64,000 nucleotides of DNA. Origin: Actinomycetota bacterium. Lineage in GTDB: Bacteria > Actinomycetota > Thermoleophilia > Gaiellales > Gaiellaceae. Where the stretch lies: contig ML178785.1 of the NCBI GenBank assembly GCA_004366385.1, positions 92,334-156,333 on the forward strand, read 5' to 3'. Under the pieces are notes generated by a model, which worked only from the letters and a program-made list of their open reading frames with translations, did not search any database and was not told where the DNA came from. Both the position numbers and the translations under genes were made by a program. Positions 16,141 through 22,383 of this stretch are shown one piece after another. Positions within the stretch are counted from its first letter, which is position 1; every line of letters starts with the position of its first letter.

Positions 16141-16646
16141 AGCTCGTCCGCCAGGGAGTCGAGACCCCGCCGGAGCCGCGAGTTGACGGTGCCACGGGGG
16201 AGGCCGAGCGCTTCGGCGATCTCGCCCGGCGTGAACTCGAGCAGATGGCGCATGACGATCACGGCGCGGTGCTCCGGGGGGAGGCGCGCGAGCGCGGCGA
16301 GGACGTCGTCGCGCGGCGGGCGCGCGGGCTCGGGTGCGCGCAGGGAGTCGTGCAGCTCGACCTCGGCGCGGAGCTGTCGGGCGCGCGTCCAGTCGATCGC
16401 GCGATTGACGGTGATGCGGTGGAGCCAGGGTCCGAACGGCCGGCGCCGGTCGAAGCGGTCGAGTGCGCGGATGGCCGCGAGGAAGGACTCCTGCGCGATG
16501 TCTTCGGCCGCGGCCGAGTCATGGGTGACGAGGAACGCGGCCCGGTAGGCGCGTGGCCAGTGCGTGCGGAAGAGCTCCTCGAGGTCGGAGGCCGAGCCCC
16601 GCTGCGCGGCGCGCACGCGGGCGCGCTCGTCACGGCCGGCGCGCAT
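16137..16646 (-). CDS. ECF-type RNA polymerase sigma factor
   Basis: A 169-residue sigma-70 family protein with only regions 2 and 4. Region 2 includes AAEDIAQESFLAAIRALDRFD and FGPWLHRITVNRAIDWTRAR. Region 4 includes LARLPPEHRAVIVMRHLLEFTPGEIAEALGLPRGTVNSRLRRG with the HTH. It directs transcription of a small regulon, possibly its own operon. A TAGTGT box lies 6 nt before the ATG. Confidence 0.92.
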   Translation of the reverse strand: MRAGRDERARVRAAQRGSASDLEELFRTHWPRAYRAAFLVTHDSAAAEDIAQESFLAAIRALDRFDRRRPFGPWLHRITVNRAIDWTRARQLRAEVELHDSLRAPEPARPPRDDVLAALARLPPEHRAVIVMRHLLEFTPGEIAEALGLPRGTVNSRLRRGLDSLADEL

Positions 16647-16652
16647 CCGCCC

Positions 16653-16658
16653 ACACTA
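16653..16658 (-). promoter_or_regulatory. Candidate -10 box for the ECF sigma gene
   Basis: TAGTGT on the minus strand, 6 nt from ATG 16646. Confidence 0.45.
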
Positions 16659-16741
16659 CGGCGGAACCTGGCCGGGAGGTCCATGCCGGAGATACGGCCG
16701 ACGCGTCGCGGGAGGTCCGTCCGCGCCGGGGGCGCACCACC

Positions 16742-16764
16742 AGGGTCAGACCCAGGACATGTCC
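16742..16764 (+). repeat. REP family B copy
   Basis: AGGGTCAGACCCAGGACATGTCC: GGGTCAGACCC core followed by the GGACATGTCC palindrome. Intergenic, between the sigma factor and the Tat-signal protein. Confidence 0.8.
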
Positions 16765-16803
16765 AGTACGGGCGCGGCGACAGCAGGGCCGGCCGTCGAC
16801 GAC

Positions 16804-16827
16804 CGGGGTCAGACCCTGGTCATGTCC
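16804..16827 (+). repeat. REP family B copy
   Basis: GGGGTCAGACCCTGG followed by TCATGTCC, in the same orientation as the copy 40 bp upstream. Confidence 0.8.
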
Positions 16828-16900
16828 GCAACCGACAGGTCTGGATCAGACGAGACTGCACCTCGGGACCTCTCGCGGGCGGGCGAGCGTAGTGACCGTG

Positions 16901-17887
16901 ATGAACAGGCGACGCTTCCTCCTCACGGCCACCTCTGGGGCCGTGGCGCTCGGGGTCGACCCGCTCGCGCTCGCGTCTCGGCTCGGCGGCCCGTCTGTTG
17001 CCCTGGTCACGGCCGACCTCGAGAGCCACATCGCCGTCGTCGACCTGAGCACCGGCGAGGTCGTCCGCCGCATTCGCACAGCGCCCGGCCCGCGGAGCAT
17101 CGAGAGCGTCCCGGATCCAGTCGCGCTCCTCGGGCAGCTCGCCGTCGTCGGCCACTCCGAGCACGGCGTGGTGACGGTCGTGAGCTCGGCGAGGAGCCGC
17201 GTCCGCGCCGAGCTGGACCGCTTCGACCAGCCCCGCTACGCGGCCGTGCATCCGCGCCGCCCGCTCGCCTACATGACCGATTCCGGCGCCGAGGCGGTCG
17301 TCGTCGTCGACGTCGAGCACGGTCGCATTCGCGGTCGTACGCGCGTCGCCGGACCCGCCCGCCACGTCTCGCTGAGCCCGGACGGCGCCACACTATGGAC
17401 CGTCCTCGGCAACGCGTCGCCTCGCATCGCGGTGCTCGACACGAGCGACCCGCTCCGCCCGCGACCCGTCCGCACGATCGCGCCGCCGTTTCTCGCCCAC
17501 GACGTCGTCTTCTCCCCGGACGGGCGCACGGTCTGGGTCACCTCGGGCGACGAGCGACGCATTGCGATCTACTCACGTGAGCGACGCCCACGCCGCGTCC
17601 TCGCCGCCGGCTCTCCGCCGCAGCACGTCGCGTTCGCGCGCGAGAAGGCGTTCGTCGCGAGCGGCGACGATGGCACCATCCGCCGCCATCGGCTCGACGG
17701 CGTCCTCGTTCGGGAGGCCCGCGTCCCGGCCGGCTCGTACAACGTCGCCTTCGGCGGGGATCGCCTGATCTCGCCGTCGCTCGCCGCGGGCACGCTCAGC
17801 GTGCTCGGCCGCGACGGCCGCATCCACGTCGTGAGTCGCGTCGCCCGTGCCGCGCACGACGCCTGCATCGTCGTCGGCCGCCCCTGA
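16901..17887 (+). CDS. Tat-exported YncE-like beta-propeller protein
   Basis: A 328-residue protein starting MNRRRFLLTATSGAVALG, a Tat signal with the NRRRFLL motif. The mature part contains repeated propeller strands of the YVTN/YncE kind: ESHIAVVDLSTGEVVRRI, AEAVVVVDVEHGRIRGRT, VSLSPDGATLWTVLG, VVFSPDGRTVWVTSGDERRIAIYS. Function is unknown; these proteins often bind ligands or partners outside the cell. GTG 16892 is an alternative start. It probably forms a unit with the following secreted protein. Confidence 0.8.
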   Translation: MNRRRFLLTATSGAVALGVDPLALASRLGGPSVALVTADLESHIAVVDLSTGEVVRRIRTAPGPRSIESVPDPVALLGQLAVVGHSEHGVVTVVSSARSRVRAELDRFDQPRYAAVHPRRPLAYMTDSGAEAVVVVDVEHGRIRGRTRVAGPARHVSLSPDGATLWTVLGNASPRIAVLDTSDPLRPRPVRTIAPPFLAHDVVFSPDGRTVWVTSGDERRIAIYSRERRPRRVLAAGSPPQHVAFAREKAFVASGDDGTIRRHRLDGVLVREARVPAGSYNVAFGGDRLISPSLAAGTLSVLGRDGRIHVVSRVARAAHDACIVVGRP

Positions 17888-17901
17888 AAGGAGAAGCGGA
17901 G

Positions 17902-18744
17902 ATGAAGTCCACCCCTGTCCTGCTCGCTGCCGTTCTGCTTGCCGGCGCCGTCCTGGCCGCGACCGCCGGCGCGAACGGCTCCCCGTACTCGCCCGGACTC
18001 GTGTACGGCTGGGGCGGCGTCCCGACCGGCGACGGTGTCCGCTTCGTCGCGTTCGGCATGCCGAAGTCCACGATCGTCGCGGCGGTCCGCGCGCGCGACG
18101 GGCGCGTCCTCCGCAGTGCCGTCGTGAAGCGCTCCTACGGCGTGCCGCTGGTCGCGTACGACGGAACCGCCGGAGGCCTCTCGGGCGACCGGCGCCGCCT
18201 CGTCCTCGCCTCGTACGGCCCGCTCCCGGGCGCACGGGGTCAGACCCGCTTCCTCGTCCTGCGCGCGAGCACGCTTCGCCCGCGCTCCCGCGTCGTCCTC
18301 CGCGGCTCGTGGTCGTTCGACGCCGTCTCGCCCGACGGAGCCACGCTCTACCTCACGCAGCACCTGCGCGCCGGAGAGCACCCGCTCTACCGCGTCCGCA
18401 CCTTCGACCTCGAGACCCGGGAGCTCGGCCCAGCCCTCGTCGACCGCCTCGAGGCGGAGCGCGACATGGGCGGCGAGCCGGTGTCGCGCGCATCGAGCAG
18501 GGACGGCCGCTGGGCGTACACGCTGTACGCGCGGAAGGATCACGAGCCGTTCGTGCACGCCCTCGACACCGAGAAGCGCGAGGCATTCTGCGTCGACCTC
18601 CCGCTCGCGCTCACGCACAATACGCAGTGGGAGCTCCGCCTGAAGCTGAACGAGCGGACGCGCAGCCTTCGCGTCACGCGCGGCCGGACCACCTGGGCGA
18701 GCGTGGACACGAGCTCGTGGAAGGTGACCCGCGAGACGGGCTAG
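17902..18744 (+). CDS. Secreted protein of unknown function
   Basis: A 280-residue protein with a Sec signal peptide (MKSTPVLLAAVLLAGAVLAATAGA, cleavage near residue 24). A strong ribosome-binding site (AAGGAGA) precedes the ATG. The mature protein has propeller-like phrases (FDAVSPDGATLYLTQ, ASSRDGRWAYTLYAR) and may be a degenerate propeller like its upstream neighbour. I do not recognise the family. A GGGGTCAGACCC sequence at 18237-18248 is coding (Arg-Gly-Gln-Thr) and matches the REP core. Its stop overlaps the stop of the convergent ligase gene. Confidence 0.7.
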   Translation: MKSTPVLLAAVLLAGAVLAATAGANGSPYSPGLVYGWGGVPTGDGVRFVAFGMPKSTIVAAVRARDGRVLRSAVVKRSYGVPLVAYDGTAGGLSGDRRRLVLASYGPLPGARGQTRFLVLRASTLRPRSRVVLRGSWSFDAVSPDGATLYLTQHLRAGEHPLYRVRTFDLETRELGPALVDRLEAERDMGGEPVSRASSRDGRWAYTLYARKDHEPFVHALDTEKREAFCVDLPLALTHNTQWELRLKLNERTRSLRVTRGRTTWASVDTSSWKVTRETG

Positions 18745-19949
18745 GCCGAGACGGGCAGCGCCTCGGTCGCGTTCGCGATCTCGCGCGCGACCTCGACGAT
18801 GTCGCGGTTCGCGTTGTAGATGCGGAGTTGTCCGTCGGCGCTCGACCCGCGCGCGAGGATGGTCTCGATCCCCTCGAGCTCGCGCTCGCAGCCGAGCTCC
18901 CGCGCGTGCGGCTGGATCTCGCCGAGCGTCCGTCGTACGAGCCGTGCGATCGGGACGCGGTTCCTGCGCCCAGTCTGGAGATCCATGATCGGCGCCTCGA
19001 GGCCGTAGCGCGCAGCCAGCCACTTGTTCTCGCTCGTGAGGATGCGGTGGTAGGACGGGATCTCCTCGCCCGCCTCGTACTGCTCCGAGAGCCGCTTCAC
19101 GAGCGACTGGCAGAACGCCGCGATCGCGACCGCGTCCTCCACCCGCGTGACCGCGTCGCAGATGCGGATCTCGACAGTCCCGAGCCGCGGGTGCAGCCGG
19201 ATGTCCCACCAGATGTGCGTGTAGTCCGCGATGCAGCCCGAGCGCTCGAGCTGACCGACGACGTCGGCGAAGTCCGAGTAGTCGCGGAAGCGCGGCGGCG
19301 GCCCCGACCGCGGGAACGCCGAGAAGACCATCTGCCGGCTCGACGCGAGACCGGTCGGCTCGCCGCGCCAGAAGGGCGAGCTCGCCGACATCGCGAGCAG
19401 CGGCCCGAGCTGCGGGAGGAGCCCGTTCACGACCTTGACGGCCTTCTCGGGGTCGTCGACCGCGACGTGCACGTGCATCCCGAAGATGAGCTCGCGCCGC
19501 GCCACGTACTGCATCTGGTCGATCAGCGCGCGATACCGGTCCTTCGCCGTGATGCGCTGCCGCTCGAAGAGCGAGAACGGGTGCGTCCCTGCGGACCCCA
19601 CGCGGAACCCGTTCGTGCGCGCCACCTGCGTCACGTACCCGCGGAGCTTCGTCAGCTCGCGCATGACGTCGCCAGCGGTCCTGCACACCGGCGTCGCGAT
19701 CTCGATCACCGACTGCATCAGCTCGCGGTTGATCCGGTCCTCGAGCTCGTGCCCTGCGACCGCGTCCAGCATCGTCTCGATGTGCTGGACGAGGTCGAAC
19801 GTCGTCTCGTCGAGCAGCTGGTACTCCTCCTCGACCCCGAGCGTGTACGGGTCGCTCTGTCCGAACGCGTGGTCGAGGACGCTGCCGGTGCTCTCGGCGC
19901 CCTTGCCCGTGATCGAGGGCGGGAACGCCTGCTTCCCGGTGATGCTCAC
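18741..19949 (-). CDS. Carboxylate-amine ligase, YbdK/GCS2 family
   Basis: A 402-residue member of the glutamate-cysteine ligase type 2 family. It has the signature YTLGVEEEYQLLDETT, then ELMQSVIEIATP, GSAGTHPFS, FGMHVHVAVDD, IWWDIRLHPRLGTVEIRICDAV and HRILTSENKWLAARYGLEAPI. YbdK has weak gamma-glutamyl-cysteine ligase activity in E. coli; the physiological substrates here are unknown. The GTG at 19949 overlaps the stop of the upstream rid gene, so the two are coupled. Confidence 0.88.
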   Translation of the reverse strand: MSITGKQAFPPSITGKGAESTGSVLDHAFGQSDPYTLGVEEEYQLLDETTFDLVQHIETMLDAVAGHELEDRINRELMQSVIEIATPVCRTAGDVMRELTKLRGYVTQVARTNGFRVGSAGTHPFSLFERQRITAKDRYRALIDQMQYVARRELIFGMHVHVAVDDPEKAVKVVNGLLPQLGPLLAMSASSPFWRGEPTGLASSRQMVFSAFPRSGPPPRFRDYSDFADVVGQLERSGCIADYTHIWWDIRLHPRLGTVEIRICDAVTRVEDAVAIAAFCQSLVKRLSEQYEAGEEIPSYHRILTSENKWLAARYGLEAPIMDLQTGRRNRVPIARLVRRTLGEIQPHARELGCERELEGIETILARGSSADGQLRIYNANRDIVEVAREIANATEALPVSA

Positions 19950-20329
19950 GAGAGCACCGCGTCGACGTCGATCTCGACCGTCCATGCTGGGTCGAAGAGC
20001 TGCGTGAACACGGTCGTGTTCACCGGGCGGATCGGCTCGAACACCTCACCGTGCGCGCGCGCGACCTCGTGGAAGTGCGCCTGGTCGGTGATGTAGATCC
20101 GCGTGCGCACCACGTCCTCGATACGGGAGCCCGCCTTCTCGAGCGCCGCTCGGATGAGGTCGAGGCAGAGCTTCGCCTGCTCGTACGCGTCCTCCGGGGG
20201 CGGCGAGCCGTCCGGCGGGATCGGCGCTGTGCCCGCGACCCACACGCGGTCGCCGACGACGACCACGCGGCAGTAGCCCATGACGTCCTCGAACGGAGAG
20301 GTCCCTCGGATGTTCCGTCGCTCGGCCAG
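19946..20329 (-). CDS. Rid family (RidA/YjgF) protein, probable CTG start
   Basis: A small trimeric-type enamine/imine deaminase homologue. The core is VVVVGDRVWVAGTAPI, AYEQAKLCLDLIRAALEKAGSRIEDVVRTRIYITD, VARAHGEVFEPIRPVNTTVF and VEIDVDAVL. The conserved Arg (in VVRTRIYITD) is present. The family's first strand (RRNIRGTSPFEDVMGY) lies upstream of the only nearby ATG (20281), and no GTG or TTG precedes it. A CTG at 20329 gives a normal 127-residue protein and sits exactly 6 nt after a GATACT box. I take CTG as the start, with moderate confidence. Confidence 0.75.
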   Translation of the reverse strand: MAERRNIRGTSPFEDVMGYCRVVVVGDRVWVAGTAPIPPDGSPPPEDAYEQAKLCLDLIRAALEKAGSRIEDVVRTRIYITDQAHFHEVARAHGEVFEPIRPVNTTVFTQLFDPAWTVEIDVDAVLS

Positions 20330-20334
20330 GGGGC

Positions 20335-20340
20335 TAGTAT
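20335..20340 (+). promoter_or_regulatory. Candidate -10 box for the serine hydrolase
   Basis: TAGTAT, 8 nt before GTG 20349. It overlaps the -10 box of the divergent rid gene. Confidence 0.55.
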
Positions 20341-20341
20341 C
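20336..20341 (-). promoter_or_regulatory. Candidate -10 box for rid-ybdK
   Basis: GATACT on the minus strand, 6 nt before the proposed CTG start at 20329. It shares five bases with the opposing TAGTAT. Confidence 0.45.
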
Positions 20342-20348
20342 GCGCCGC

Positions 20349-21176
20349 GTGCAGGCCCTTCGCCAGATCGACGGTTGGCCTGTGTCGTTCGCGGCGGCCG
20401 GCGTCGTGCTCCCGGGCGGGAGGGTCGAGACCCACGGGGACGCCGCGAGAGCCGTCCGGCTCGCCTCGGTCTCGAAGCCGGTGGCGGCGCTCGCGACGAT
20501 GGTCACGGCCGAGGAGGGCGTCGTCGACCTCGACGAGGCTGCCGGCCCACCGGGGTCGACGGTGCGCCACCTCCTCGCGCACGCGTCCGGCCTTCCGTTC
20601 GAGGGGGCGGAGCCGATCGCTCCGCCGGAGAAGCGCAGGATCTACTCGAACACGGGCTTCCGCGTCCTGGCAGCGCACCTCGAGGAGCGGGCGGAGATGC
20701 CATTCGCGGAGTACGTGCGCGCGGCCGTGTGCGAGCCGCTCGGCCTCGACCTCGACCCGAGCGGCGACCCGGGCTCGGGGATGCACGCGTCGCTCGACGA
20801 CGTGCTCGCGCTCGCGCGCGACCTCCTCGTGCCCACGCTCGTCGCGCCGGAGACGCTCGTGGAGATGACCTCGGTGCAGTTCCCAGGCCTCACCGGCGTC
20901 CTCCCCGACTACGGTCGCTTCGAGCCGCTCGACTGGGGCCTCGGCGTCCAGCTTCACACGCGCCCGCCGAGCTGGATGGGAACGAGGGTCTCGTCGCGGG
21001 CGTTCGGCCACTTCGGCGGCTCGGGCACGTTCCTCTGGGTCGACCCCGAGCGCGGCGTCGCGTGCGTCGCACTCACCGACCGCGAGTTCGGCGAGTGGGC
21101 GAAGGAAGCGTGGCCTGCGCTCTCGGACGCGATCATCGACGAACTGACGCGAGCACCGCGAGCCACACCATCGTGA
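20349..21176 (+). CDS. Serine hydrolase, class C beta-lactamase/D-Ala-D-Ala peptidase fold
   Basis: A 275-residue penicillin-recognising-fold protein. The SxxK motif is ASVSKPVAAL, the YxN motif is YSNTGF, and HFGGSGTF fits the KTG-like third motif (HxG form). It lacks an obvious signal peptide, suggesting a cytoplasmic esterase or peptidase rather than a resistance enzyme. The GTG start follows a TAGTAT box. A strong inverted repeat follows the stop. Confidence 0.83.
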   Translation: MQALRQIDGWPVSFAAAGVVLPGGRVETHGDAARAVRLASVSKPVAALATMVTAEEGVVDLDEAAGPPGSTVRHLLAHASGLPFEGAEPIAPPEKRRIYSNTGFRVLAAHLEERAEMPFAEYVRAAVCEPLGLDLDPSGDPGSGMHASLDDVLALARDLLVPTLVAPETLVEMTSVQFPGLTGVLPDYGRFEPLDWGLGVQLHTRPPSWMGTRVSSRAFGHFGGSGTFLWVDPERGVACVALTDREFGEWAKEAWPALSDAIIDELTRAPRATPS

Positions 21177-21181
21177 AGTAG

Positions 21182-21202
21182 CTCCCCACCCTGGGTGGGG
21201 AG
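21182..21202 (+). terminator. Inverted repeat after the serine hydrolase gene
   Basis: CTCCCCACCC-T-GGGTGGGGAG, a perfect 10-bp stem five bases after the stop codon. No T tract follows, so it is a terminator-like hairpin rather than a classical terminator. Confidence 0.5.
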
Positions 21203-21273
21203 TTCCACCCACCACCCGCCGCGAGCGTACCGTCGAGGTGCACACGCGTGGTGAACGGCTCAGCGCCAAGTGT

Positions 21274-21293
21274 GTGCCGATGTGTCCACAGCG
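21274..21293 (+). repeat. 20-nt repeat shared with the RAYT 5' region
   Basis: GTGCCGATGTGTCCACAGCG, identical to the minus strand of 13158-13177. The surrounding 21203-21415 region has no supportable gene. It is probably a decayed fragment of a RAYT-associated unit. Confidence 0.5.
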
Positions 21294-21415
21294 CACACGG
21301 CGCCGCTCCCCTCGCCGACTCGTCTTCCCAGCAGGTCCTCGCTCGCCTCACCGTGTGGCACACGCCGGCCGCATCCTCGCGCGTGCGGCTCGAGGAAGCG
21401 GTCGCCGCACGACCC

Positions 21416-21793
21416 CTACTCGTCGTCTACGAAGAGCGGCCTCACGAGCTCGTCGAACGTCGCGGCGTCGCAGCTAGCGACGACGCACGGCGTCATCGCC
21501 GTGACGGTCGCCGTCCGCGGCACGCGCATCGTGAGCGCGACCTCGCCGAAGAACTCGCCTGCGCGCAGGATGCGCCGCTCGCCGAGTGCCGATTGCGACA
21601 CGCCCGCGACGCCCGAGAGCAGGACGTAGAAGCGGTCGCCCGGCTCGCCCTCGCGGACGATCACCGTGCCCGCCGCCACCTCGTCCCGCAGCATCCGTCC
21701 CGCGAGCTTGGTGAGCGTCTCGCCGGGCAGCGAGCCAAAGAGCCCGATGCGCGCGAGCTCGGTCACCGATGCCGGTAGCTCGCGCGGGGACAC
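21416..21793 (-). CDS. Cyclic nucleotide-binding domain protein
   Basis: A 125-residue stand-alone cNMP-binding domain. It has the phosphate-binding cassette GEFFGEVALTMRVPRTATVTA and the upstream strand pattern GTVIVREGEPGDRFYVLLSGVAGV. No DNA-binding HTH or enzymatic domain is attached, so it may act by binding a partner. An N-terminal helix (ARIGLFGSLPGETLTKLAG) is typical. The GTG start is preceded by TAGCGT at 6 nt. Confidence 0.85.
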   Translation of the reverse strand: MSPRELPASVTELARIGLFGSLPGETLTKLAGRMLRDEVAAGTVIVREGEPGDRFYVLLSGVAGVSQSALGERRILRAGEFFGEVALTMRVPRTATVTAMTPCVVASCDAATFDELVRPLFVDDE

Positions 21794-21799
21794 GCCGGA

Positions 21800-21805
21800 A
21801 CGCTA
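21800..21805 (-). promoter_or_regulatory. Candidate -10 box for the cNMP-binding protein
   Basis: TAGCGT on the minus strand, 6 nt before GTG 21793. Confidence 0.45.
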
Positions 21806-21816
21806 GCCGCAGATTC

Positions 21817-21849
21817 CCGAAGGGCCGGGCAAGAGACCCGGCCCTTCGG
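21817..21849 (-). terminator. Hairpin downstream of trxA
   Basis: Perfect 13-bp stem CCGAAGGGCCGGG / CCCGGCCCTTCGG with a 7-nt loop, between the trxA stop and the next gene on the same strand. There is no T run. Confidence 0.6.
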
Positions 21850-21956
21850 TCAGGGGAGGGGAGGGGGAAGCTTCGCGAAGGTCGAAACGACGTTCTTATC
21901 AGGATTCGCCGCTCGACGGAAGTCGCGCGATCTGGGCGGGGGCCTCGGGAGACGGG

Positions 21957-22295
21957 CTACGAGGAGATCCCGGCCTCCTGCGACGTCAGGCCGAGCTGAC
22001 GCTCGATCGTGCCCTTCGGGTGTGCGCCGACCGCAGCCGCCGCCGGCTCGCCGTTCTTGAAGAGGATCATCGTCGGGATCGACATGACGCCGAAGCGCTG
22101 GGCGAGCCCCTGCTCGTCGTCGATGTTGACCTTCACGAGCTTCAGCTCGTCCTTGCGCTCGTCTGCGATCTTCTCCAGCACGGGCGCGACGGCGTGGCAC
22201 GGGCCGCACCAGACCGCCCAGAAGTCGACGAGGACGAGGGTGTCGCTGTTGAGGACCTCCTGCTCGAAGGTCGCCTCTGTGACGTCGATTGCCAT
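21957..22295 (-). CDS. trxA: Thioredoxin
   Basis: A 112-residue thioredoxin reducing cytoplasmic disulfides. The active site is FWAVWCGPC (C30, C33). KVNIDDEQGLAQRFGVMSIPTMILFKNGE contains the cis-Pro loop, and the C-terminal helix is present. ATG 22295 is chosen because the family begins there. An AAGGAA ribosome-binding site lies about 11 nt upstream, so unlike most neighbours it has a leader. A hairpin follows the gene. Confidence 0.95.
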   Translation of the reverse strand: MAIDVTEATFEQEVLNSDTLVLVDFWAVWCGPCHAVAPVLEKIADERKDELKLVKVNIDDEQGLAQRFGVMSIPTMILFKNGEPAAAAVGAHPKGTIERQLGLTSQEAGISS

Positions 22296-22368
22296 TGAGT
22301 CTTCGGTTCCTTTCTTCGAGTGTTCCAAACGCCTACCCGAGAACGCCCAGGCCGCCCAAACCCTTCCC

Positions 22369-22374
22369 TAGACT
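22369..22374 (+). promoter_or_regulatory. Candidate -10 box for ileS (leaderless)
   Basis: TAGACT, 9 nt before ATG 22384. This leaves no room for a T-box leader. Confidence 0.5.
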
Positions 22375-22383
22375 GACCTCGCG

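Noticed and set aside
21815-21850. REP copy downstream of trxA
   Set aside because: The hairpin sequence has no GTCNGAC core and fits a transcription-ending stem.
22320-22383. T-box riboswitch ahead of ileS
   Set aside because: The -10-like box lies 9 nt from the start codon, leaving no leader. No T-box core sequence is present. The same holds for valS.
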